64,000 nucleotides of DNA, from contig NZ_BOVL01000057.1 of NCBI RefSeq assembly GCF_019972155.1, forward strand, positions 107,143 to 171,142, written 5' to 3'. The notes under the pieces were generated by a model that was not told the DNA's origin, searched no databases, and saw nothing but the letters and a program-made list of their open reading frames with translations. Source of the DNA: Bradyrhizobium sp. RD5-C2. GTDB lineage: Bacteria; Pseudomonadota; Alphaproteobacteria; Rhizobiales; Xanthobacteraceae. Positions 51,930 to 60,794 of the stretch are shown in pieces (positions within the stretch are counted from its first letter, which is position 1; each line of letters starts with the position of its first letter). The translations under genes and the position numbers were made by a program.

Positions 51930-53329
51930 GCTGTACCTCCTTCGCCGGCGGAAGCCGGCGCACGCCGCACCACCAGCGTCAAATCGACGATGTTGGCCAC
52001 CTGGACCTTCTCTCCGGCCTTGAACGCCTCGGTGCCGCGCGCCTGCCAGCGTTCGCCGTTGGTGAAGACGTGACCTGATGTCTCGGACCAGTCGAGCACC
52101 TCGGCCGATAACCCGCGCATGGCTTGCGCACCTGTCCGCAGCGGACCGTTACGCGCGCGGCGCAACGCCCCGAGCACGACCAGAATGAGACCTGCGAACA
52201 TCGCCGCAACAATGCCGATGAGCGGCCATGACAGATGGTATCCGGGCGCCTCGATCCGAAATAGCATGGCGGCGCCGAGGACAAAGGCGACGATGCCTCC
52301 GAGGCCGATCACGACGGTCGGGTTGAAGGCTTCGATCGCGAGCAGCGCCATCCCGACCAGCATCAAGGCGAAGCCGGCATAGTTGATCGGCAACATGTTG
52401 AGCGCATATAGGCCAAGTAGCAGGCAGATCGTGCCGACCACTCCGGGCGCCACGGCGCCGGGGGACATGAATTCGAAGATCAGGCCGTAGATGCCGACCA
52501 TCAGGAGCACGAATGCGATGTTGGGGTCGGTGATCACAGCAAGCACGCGCGAGATCCAGTTGGGATCGAGGGCTTCGATCACGGCATCCTTGGTCGTCAG
52601 CCGTTGCGTCTTGCCGCCGGCGAGCTCCACTGTCCGGCCGTCGATCTGCCTGAGCAGGTCGGCCGGATCATGTGCGGTGAACTCGATGACATGGGCTTGC
52701 AGCGCGGCATTGGCGGAGAGGGTGGCGGCATCGCGGACCGCCTTCTCGGCCCAGTCGGCATTACGGCCGCGCAGTTCGGCGAGGCTGCGGATGAAGGCGA
52801 CGGCATCATTCGTCATCTTCGCCGTCATGGTATCCTTGGTCGTGGGCGGGTTGCCGCCGTCCTTCTGGTCCTTGCCGTCCTTGTCCGGGGTGCCGCCCGG
52901 CAGACTCGGCATCGGGCCGATCTGCACCGGCGTCGCGGCGCCGATATTGGTGCCGGGCGCCATCGCAGCGAGATGGGTCGCATAGAGAATGTAGGTCCCG
53001 GCGCTCGCGGCATGGGCGCCGGAGGGCGCAACATAGCCGACGACGGGGATGGGTGAGGCCAGCACGTCGGTGATGATCTCGCGCATGCTGGTGCTGAGAC
53101 CGCCCGGCGTATTCAGCCGCAGAATGACGATCTCGGCGCGCCGCTCGGCGGCCTTCGCCAGGCCGTCCTTGACGTAGCTGGCCGATGCCGGCCCGATCGC
53201 TCCATCGATCGAAATGGTCAGGGCAAGACGGTTGTTGTCCGCGGCCGTACCGGGACCAATGGAAACAACCAGAGCGACCAGGGTGATCGCCACAACGAGA
53301 GCCGCCTTGAAGGTCTGCACGGCAAGCAC
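51926..53329 (-). CDS. NfeD-type membrane serine protease (ClpP class, long form)
   Basis: A 467-residue protein. A signal or anchor helix leads to a ClpP-like protease domain with LRLNTPGGLSTSMREI and the catalytic serine in SGAHAASAGTYI. Four to five helices and a C-terminal OB-like domain (GERWQARGTEAFKAGEKVQV) follow. It acts with the slipin encoded directly downstream at the membrane. The linker after the protease core is Asp/Gly/Lys-rich (about residues 145-165). The start at 53329 is the first codon before the hydrophobic segment. Confidence 0.9.
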   Translation of the reverse strand: MLAVQTFKAALVVAITLVALVVSIGPGTAADNNRLALTISIDGAIGPASASYVKDGLAKAAERRAEIVILRLNTPGGLSTSMREIITDVLASPIPVVGYVAPSGAHAASAGTYILYATHLAAMAPGTNIGAATPVQIGPMPSLPGGTPDKDGKDQKDGGNPPTTKDTMTAKMTNDAVAFIRSLAELRGRNADWAEKAVRDAATLSANAALQAHVIEFTAHDPADLLRQIDGRTVELAGGKTQRLTTKDAVIEALDPNWISRVLAVITDPNIAFVLLMVGIYGLIFEFMSPGAVAPGVVGTICLLLGLYALNMLPINYAGFALMLVGMALLAIEAFNPTVVIGLGGIVAFVLGAAMLFRIEAPGYHLSWPLIGIVAAMFAGLILVVLGALRRARNGPLRTGAQAMRGLSAEVLDWSETSGHVFTNGERWQARGTEAFKAGEKVQVANIVDLTLVVRRAPASAGEGGTA

Positions 53330-53441
53330 TCCCTTGCCGTGGATATGGGATGGCGTTCCGGAACCTCAATATGGCGCGGTGTCACGGACGTGGGGCTGAT
53401 TCCATTGTGCGTTGCGATGGCGGGCGTCGGGTCGGTAAGGC

Positions 53442-54359
53442 TCACTGCGCGGCGGCGAGGTACTCGTCGGCAAGCTCAGCCATCGCCTGCGCGACCTCGG
53501 CCTTTGCCGTTGTACCCAGCTGAACGATCGGCAGTCGTGTCGCCGGCTGCATGAAGCCCAACAGCGTCAGTGCGAATTTCAGGGCGGCGGGATGTTCGCG
53601 CTCCAGCATGGTCGCGAGCGGCACCAGGCGCTGATGCAGCTCACGCGCCTGGTACAGGCGGCCCTCACGCAGATGCCGGGCCACCGCCACGCATAGATCG
53701 GGCGCGACGTTCGATACCGATGAGATGCAGCCATCACCGCCGGCGGCCATATAGGCGAGCGACACCGTGTCGTCGCCGGTCAGCATCCGGAACGTCGACG
53801 GCAGGCGTGGACGCAGGCGCCTGAGGCGGGCGACATCGCTGCTGCTGTCGCGCAATCCGATGAAGCGTGGCGATGCTGCGAGCTCGACCAGCATCTCGTC
53901 TGCCAGCTCCTTCACCGTCCGTGCCGGGATGTCGTGCAGGATAACAGGCAATGCCGTGGCGTCCACGACGGCGCGGAAATGCGCCGCCATGCCCCGTGGC
54001 ATCGGCTTGTTGTAATACGGCACGACCGACATGATCGCATCGGCGCCGGCCGCTTCCGCCGCGCGCGTGAACGTGACGGCGCGATCCGTCGCATTCGATC
54101 CGGCGCCGGCGATGATGCGGACCCGCCTGCGCGCGACGTGGGCTGCGATGCGAACCAGCTCCGCGCGTTCCGCGAGCTCGAGCGTCGAGCTCTCACCGGC
54201 GGTCTCGCCGACCACCAACGCCGAGGCGCCGGCCGCGATCTGACGCTCGCACAGCCGGCCGAACGCATCGGTGTCGATTTCGTCTCGATGGTTGAAGGGG
54301 GACGGAAGATCGGGGATGAAGCCCGACAGCCATGCCGCCGAATCCGCTTTCGCAGTCAT
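53442..54359 (-). CDS. DapA/N-acetylneuraminate-lyase-family protein lacking the Schiff-base lysine
   Basis: A 305-residue TIM-barrel protein of the dihydrodipicolinate synthase family. GETAGESSTLELAER and VVPYYNKPMPRGMAAHF are typical, including the conserved tyrosine. The strand that normally reads I(G)K(D/E), holding the lysine that forms the imine, reads FIGLRDSSSD here, with Arg in its place (codon CGC). HDIPART also replaces YNIPGRT. The protein is therefore probably not a standard aldolase and may be a hydrolase-like or binding variant. It is followed 9 bp upstream in the leftward unit by a small unknown gene. Confidence 0.8.
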   Translation of the reverse strand: MTAKADSAAWLSGFIPDLPSPFNHRDEIDTDAFGRLCERQIAAGASALVVGETAGESSTLELAERAELVRIAAHVARRRVRIIAGAGSNATDRAVTFTRAAEAAGADAIMSVVPYYNKPMPRGMAAHFRAVVDATALPVILHDIPARTVKELADEMLVELAASPRFIGLRDSSSDVARLRRLRPRLPSTFRMLTGDDTVSLAYMAAGGDGCISSVSNVAPDLCVAVARHLREGRLYQARELHQRLVPLATMLEREHPAALKFALTLLGFMQPATRLPIVQLGTTAKAEVAQAMAELADEYLAAAQ

Positions 54360-54368
54360 GGGGGTGGC

Positions 54369-54623
54369 TCAGGCCACGCGGCTTGCGGAGAGGGGCGCGG
54401 TCTCGCCGCGCATGTCGAGCTCGAGCTCGCGCGACAGCTCGACGATCATTTCGGGGTGCTGGCCGTTCTCGAACAGCGCGTATTTGACGGCTTGGGCGCG
54501 GTTGACGAACAGACCGCCATAGAGGCCGTTCTGCTGCTGGGCGACCCACTGGCCGCGGTGGTTGCGGCCGATGAAGACGATGGTGGACGCTGCGCTACAC
54601 GAGGGAGGTTCGACGAGTTTCAC
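54369..54623 (-). CDS. Hypothetical protein, 84 residues
   Basis: I do not recognise the family. The middle (VFIGRNHRGQWVAQQQNGLYGGLFVNRAQAVKYALFENG) reads like a compact alpha/beta domain, and the ends are polar. The start is a GTG at 54623 preceded by AAGGA. It lies 9 bp before the DapA-like gene on the same strand, so it may be co-transcribed. Confidence 0.6.
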   Translation of the reverse strand: MKLVEPPSCSAASTIVFIGRNHRGQWVAQQQNGLYGGLFVNRAQAVKYALFENGQHPEMIVELSRELELDMRGETAPLSASRVA

Positions 54624-54737
54624 GATTGCAGTCCTTCAGGTGGAAATCACGCGTTCAATGTCTGTATTGCCGGATATGAAATCGAGCGCGGCGGACGGCC
54701 GACTTCATAGGAGCGGCATAGGATTTGAGGGGTGGGC

Positions 54738-55013
54738 TTAGATGTGCTGGACGATGCCGGTGCGGAGCGCGCACAGCGCGACATAGGCGGTCATCTCGTC
54801 CCAGTGATTGAGGTTTGCGGAAAACGGCATCTCGCGCTTGACGAGCCCGGCGAATGCGCAGATCAGCGCCGACATCCACAGCAGCGCGACGATCCCCCTG
54901 CCGAAGCCCGCGCCGGCGAACACGGCAAAGCCGATCATGATGGCAATCCGGAAACCGAACCGAACCATGACCTGGACCGACTGCAGCTGCTGCGGCAGTT
55001 GTTTTGCGTTCAC
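54738..55013 (-). CDS. Small membrane protein, 91 residues
   Basis: Not recognised. Two hydrophobic segments (FRIAIMIGFAVFAGAGFG and IVALLWMSALICAFAGLV) are followed by a polar stretch with HWDEMTAYVALCA. The start is a GTG at 55013, 13 bp after the stop of the gene before it on the same strand, so the two probably form a unit. The ribosome binding site is weak. Confidence 0.6.
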   Translation of the reverse strand: MNAKQLPQQLQSVQVMVRFGFRIAIMIGFAVFAGAGFGRGIVALLWMSALICAFAGLVKREMPFSANLNHWDEMTAYVALCALRTGIVQHI

Positions 55014-55026
55014 GACGGCGCCGCCA

Positions 55027-55491
55027 TCAGCCGATATTGTCGACGAGAAGCGGCTCGTAAAGCGAGCTGGTGTTACGATGGACGGTCGGGACGCTGGTGC
55101 GGTTCTCGGGCGTCGAGATCCGCTGCGCCTCGACGAAGCCGCTGAGAATTGCGAGCGCGAGATCCGCATGGTGGGTTTCGATCGACTGGTCGAGCCAGTC
55201 GGGCAGCTCGCGTTCGCGCGACAGCGCGCAGTGCCACTCGCCCTCGTCATAGACCAGGCGGCGGATCTGCCATTGCGGCAGCTCGAGGTCGAGCAGCGCG
55301 ATCGCTGCATCAGTCCATGCGCCGGACTGGATCAGGCGCTCGACACGGGCGCTCTTGCCGCTCTGTCCGGCCGACGGAAACCGCCGGCAGGTCTGGCTGA
55401 CGATGTCGGCCATGAACTCGGCGGTGACTGCATAGGCGTCGCGCAGCCGTTCGCCGAGATCGGTGGAGGTGGGTTGGGATAGCACGGACAT
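55027..55491 (-). CDS. Hypothetical protein, 154 residues
   Basis: Not recognised. The sequence is acidic and mainly helical (DLGERLRDAYAVTAEFMADIV, DAAIALLDLELPQWQIRRL, YDEGEWHCALSRERELPDW), which suggests a cytoplasmic protein. The middle part resembles proteins of rhizobial genomes without known role; this is an impression only. The start at 55491 is the first ATG; the longer frame to 55755 runs into the inverted repeat at 55613. It is coupled with the small membrane protein downstream. Confidence 0.6.
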   Translation of the reverse strand: MSVLSQPTSTDLGERLRDAYAVTAEFMADIVSQTCRRFPSAGQSGKSARVERLIQSGAWTDAAIALLDLELPQWQIRRLVYDEGEWHCALSRERELPDWLDQSIETHHADLALAILSGFVEAQRISTPENRTSVPTVHRNTSSLYEPLLVDNIG

Positions 55492-55612
55492 GGCGTCATC
55501 TCGTCGAAGATGCGGCCGAAGATATTGGCCGCAGGCCCAAAATGGCCGGATAGCCATTTGAAAACGAGATGAGCCGAGGGACGGAGATATAGGGATTCCA
55601 TAAAGACCAAAC

Positions 55613-55737
55613 CGTCGTCCCGGCGAAGGCCGGGACCCATAACCACCGAATTTGGTTGTTGCGTCACGCTGGGGCCCCAGCCATCGCAAAAATTTCGCCC
55701 TGTGGTTATGGGTCCCGGCCTTCGCCGGGACGACGGC
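55613..55737. repeat. Perfect 35-bp inverted repeat element
   Basis: Positions 55613-55647 are an exact reverse complement of 55703-55737 around a 55-bp loop. Each arm also holds an inner palindrome (CCCGGCGAAGGCCGGG). The element occupies most of the 400-bp gap between the leftward unit starting at 55491 and the rightward kdp operon, together with about 120 bp lacking other signals. It is of the type found repeatedly between genes in Bradyrhizobium-like genomes. Confidence 0.88.
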
Positions 55738-55892
55738 TGAGAACGTGGCCGGCACTTTGCCACTTATAGGATTCCTATAACGTCCTTATGCGTCACATCT
55801 CGAAAACCTATGCCCCGGATGGCACCTCACGGTCATCCGGCGCGGAGCGCTTATACGGTCGCCCGCGCCCCTTGGACGCATAGGAGTCTCTC

Positions 55893-55976
55893 ATGATGGA
55901 CATTCTCATGGCGGCGCTCGCGATCGGCTTCTTCGCGGCCGGCATCGGCTACGCCTACGCCTGCGAACGGCTGTAA
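55893..55976 (+). CDS. Mini membrane protein (27 residues) at the head of the kdp operon
   Basis: A 27-residue frame, MMDILMAALAIGFFAAG and on to CERL, with one hydrophobic segment. GGAG precedes the ATG with normal spacing, and kdpF follows 11 bp after its stop. It looks like a second KdpF-like or stabilising peptide. This is only a prediction; short frames in GC-rich DNA can be chance. Confidence 0.5.
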   Translation: MMDILMAALAIGFFAAGIGYAYACERL

Positions 55977-55987
55977 GGGAGGCGGCG

Positions 55988-56077
55988 ATGATCTTCGATT
56001 ACTCGCTCGCCGGCCTCGTCTCGCTCGGCCTGCTGTTCTACCTCACCTACGCACTGCTGCGGCCCGAACGCTTCTAG
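55988..56077 (+). CDS. kdpF: KdpF, small subunit of the potassium-transporting ATPase
   Basis: A 29-residue single-helix peptide (MIFDYSLAGLVSLGLLFYL then TYALLRPERF). The C-terminal LLRPERF is the signature of KdpF. It stabilises the KdpFABC complex in the inner membrane. It lies upstream of kdpA with one further mini-ORF between them. The ATG at 55988 follows a GAGGCGG site. Confidence 0.9.
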   Translation: MIFDYSLAGLVSLGLLFYLTYALLRPERF

Positions 56078-56087
56078 GCGGTTCGCG

Positions 56088-56192
56088 ATGTCAGCGCTCT
56101 GCACAATTCTGTTGGCCGACGCGGTGCTGACCGGGCTGTTGCTCGGCATGTTCGCGTCGCTGCTGCGCTTCGCACCCATTCGAAAGGTTTGA
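56088..56192 (+). CDS. Mini membrane protein (34 residues) between kdpF and kdpA
   Basis: A 34-residue frame with one helix (ILLADAVLTGLLLGMFASLL) and a basic end (RFAPIRKV). Its stop lies four bases before the kdpA ATG, and its start ten bases after kdpF. The position within the operon and the hydrophobic character suggest that it is translated with kdp. I cannot name a family. Confidence 0.45.
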   Translation: MSALCTILLADAVLTGLLLGMFASLLRFAPIRKV

Positions 56193-56196
56193 CGCA

Positions 56197-57900
56197 ATGA
56201 CCGTCATCGGTTGGATTCAAATTATTCTGTTCTGCGCGATCGTGGTCGCGCTGGTCAAACCGCTCGGCTGGTACATGACCCGCGTGTTCAACGGCGAGCG
56301 CACCTTCCTCTCACCCGTGCTGCGCCCGGTCGAGCGCGGCATCTACTGGGTCGGCGGCGTCGACGAGCGGCGCGAGCAGCACTGGCTGACCTATACGGTC
56401 GCGATGCTGCTGTTCCATGTCGGCGGCTTCACGCTCATCTACGGCCTGATGCGGCTGCAGGCGGTGCTGCCGTTCAATCCGGCCGGCCAGACGGCGGTTG
56501 CCGAGGATCTCTCCTTTAACACCGCGATCTCCTTCATCACCAACACCAACTGGCAGAACTACGGCGGCGAGAGCACGCTGTCCTATCTGGTCCAGATGCT
56601 CGGCCTGACCCACCAGAACTTCCTGTCGGCGGCGACCGGCATCGCGCTGGCGATGGCGCTGATCCGCGGCTTCACCCGCTCGTCGATGCGCACGGTCGGC
56701 AATTTCTGGGTCGACGTTACGCGCTGCACGCTTTACGTCCTGCTGCCGATCTGCATCGTCTATGCGCTGTTCCTGGTCTGGCAGGGCATGCCGCAGACGT
56801 TAGGTGCCTATGTCGACGCCACCACGCTAGAGGGCGGCAAGCAGACCATCGCGCTCGGACCGGTTGCTTCGCAGGTTGCGATCAAGATGCTCGGCACCAA
56901 TGGCGGCGGCTTCTTCAACGCCAACGCCGCGCATCCGTTCGAGAACCCGACCGCGCTGTCGAACCTCGTGCAAATGATTTCGATCTTCGCGCTCGGCGCT
57001 GCGATGACCAATGTGTTCGGCCGCATGGTCGGCAACGAGCGCCAGGGCTGGGCGATCTTCGCCGTGATGGGCATCCTGTTCGTCGCCGGCGTCACCGTCA
57101 CCTATTGGGCGGAAGCCAACGGCACCTCGGCGCTGCAGGCGCTGGGTCTCACCGGCGGCAACATGGAGGGCAAGGAGGTCCGCTTCGGCATCGTCGCGTC
57201 CTCGCTGTTCGCCGTTGTCACCACGGCTGCGTCCTGCGGTGCGGTCAACGCCATGCATGACAGTTTCACCGCGCTCGGCGGCATGATCCCGCTGATCAAC
57301 ATGCAGCTCGGCGAGGTCATCATCGGGGGCGTCGGCGCCGGCTTCTACGGCATGCTGCTGTTCGTCGTGCTGGCGATCTTCGTCGCCGGCCTGATGGTCG
57401 GCCGCACCCCGGAATATGTCGGCAAGAAGATCGAGGCGCGCGAGGTCAAGATGGCGATGCTCGCGATCCTGGTGCTGCCGCTGATGTATCTCGGCTGGAC
57501 CGCGGTCGGCGTGGTGCTGCCGTCGGCGGTGGCCTCGATGGCCAATGCCGGCCCGCACGGCTTCACCGAGGTGCTGTATGCCTACACGTCCGCGACCGGC
57601 AACAACGGCTCGGCGTTCGCGGGCCTCACCGGCAACACGCTGTTCTACAATCTGACGCTCGCCTCGGCGATGTTTGTCGGCCGCTTCTTCATGATCGTGC
57701 CGGCGATGGCGATCGCGGGATCGCTGGTCGAGAAGAAGTCGATCCCGGCCTCGGCGGGCACCTTCCCGACCACCGGCGGGCTGTTCGTCGGCCTCGTCAT
57801 CGGCGTGATCCTGATCATCGGCGGTCTCACTTTCTTCCCGGCGCTCGCGCTCGGGCCGATCGTCGAGCACCTCGCCATGAACGCCAACACCCTGTTCTGA
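56197..57900 (+). CDS. kdpA: Potassium-transporting ATPase, potassium-binding subunit
   Basis: A 567-residue membrane protein with about ten helices, the channel-like subunit of the KdpFABC pump. NTAISFITNTNWQNYGGE, TNGGGFFNANAAHPFENP and SATGNNGSAFAG are selectivity-filter regions of the family. It takes up potassium from low external concentration at the expense of ATP hydrolysis by KdpB. The genes follow the classical order F-A-B-C-D-E. Confidence 0.97.
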   Translation: MTVIGWIQIILFCAIVVALVKPLGWYMTRVFNGERTFLSPVLRPVERGIYWVGGVDERREQHWLTYTVAMLLFHVGGFTLIYGLMRLQAVLPFNPAGQTAVAEDLSFNTAISFITNTNWQNYGGESTLSYLVQMLGLTHQNFLSAATGIALAMALIRGFTRSSMRTVGNFWVDVTRCTLYVLLPICIVYALFLVWQGMPQTLGAYVDATTLEGGKQTIALGPVASQVAIKMLGTNGGGFFNANAAHPFENPTALSNLVQMISIFALGAAMTNVFGRMVGNERQGWAIFAVMGILFVAGVTVTYWAEANGTSALQALGLTGGNMEGKEVRFGIVASSLFAVVTTAASCGAVNAMHDSFTALGGMIPLINMQLGEVIIGGVGAGFYGMLLFVVLAIFVAGLMVGRTPEYVGKKIEAREVKMAMLAILVLPLMYLGWTAVGVVLPSAVASMANAGPHGFTEVLYAYTSATGNNGSAFAGLTGNTLFYNLTLASAMFVGRFFMIVPAMAIAGSLVEKKSIPASAGTFPTTGGLFVGLVIGVILIIGGLTFFPALALGPIVEHLAMNANTLF

Positions 57901-57924
57901 TTGAATACGTCCGGAGTGACATCC

Positions 57925-60036
<2,112 letters not shown>

Positions 60037-60043
60037 CCACAAC

Positions 60044-60127
60044 CGTCATTGCGAGGAGCGAAGCGACGAAGCAATCCATCGATCCCCGTGCTGAGCCATG
60101 GATAGCTTCGCTTCGCTCGCAATGACG
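60044..60127. repeat. Palindromic repeat inserted between kdpB and kdpC
   Basis: CGTCATTGCGAG (60044-60055) pairs with 60116-60127. Further inside, AAGCAATCCAT-like and ATGGATAGCTT-like segments pair imperfectly. Such repeats may stop or stabilise transcripts, and may change the ratio of KdpB to KdpC. The kdpC ribosome binding site (AGGAGA) lies just after it. Confidence 0.82.
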
Positions 60128-60149
60128 AGAGAGACTTAGGAGACCTGTC

Positions 60150-60755
60150 ATGTTGAAAGAAATCCGCCCCGCTATCCTTGTGCTGGTCCTGCTGACCGCG
60201 ATCACGGGCCTTGCCTATCCGCTCGCCATGACGGCGATCGCCGGCGTCATCTTTCCGAAGCAGGCGCAAGGCAGCCTGATCGAGAAAGACGGCAAGGTGA
60301 TCGGCTCCGCCCTGATCGGGCAGGAGTTCAAGGAGGATAAATACTTCCACGGCCGGCCGTCGGCGACCGTCGCGCCCGATCCGAACGATGCCTCCAAGAC
60401 CGTGCCGGCGCCCTACAACGCGGCCAATTCCGGCGGCTCCAACCTCGGCCCGACCAGCAAGGCGCTGAACGACCGGGTCAAGGAGGATGTCGAGAAGCTG
60501 AAGGCGGAGAATCCGACTGCCAGCGTGCCGGTGGATCTCGTCACCACGTCGGCCAGCGGGCTTGATCCCGACATCTCGCCGGATGCCGCGCTGTTCCAGG
60601 TGCCGCGGGTGGCCAAGGCGCGCAGCATGTCCGAGGATGCGGTGCGCGAGCTGGTGACGCAGAACACGCAGGGCCGCTTCGCCGGCATCATCGGCGAGCC
60701 CCGCGTTAACGTTCTTGCGCTCAACCTGGCGCTCGACGCGGCAAAGGCGAAATAG
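60150..60755 (+). CDS. kdpC: Potassium-transporting ATPase subunit C
   Basis: A 201-residue single-span membrane protein. The N-terminal helix (LVLVLLTAITGLAYPLAMT), GSALIGQEF, YFHGRPSA and YNAANSGGSNLGPTS are typical of KdpC. The C-terminal region with VRELVTQNT is also conserved. It stabilises ATP binding in the complex. The ATG at 60150 follows AGGAGA. It is separated from kdpB by a palindromic repeat. Confidence 0.96.
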   Translation: MLKEIRPAILVLVLLTAITGLAYPLAMTAIAGVIFPKQAQGSLIEKDGKVIGSALIGQEFKEDKYFHGRPSATVAPDPNDASKTVPAPYNAANSGGSNLGPTSKALNDRVKEDVEKLKAENPTASVPVDLVTTSASGLDPDISPDAALFQVPRVAKARSMSEDAVRELVTQNTQGRFAGIIGEPRVNVLALNLALDAAKAK

Positions 60756-60794
60756 GGGAGTAGGCCCGCTCTCGCAGGATGACTATATTGCGGT

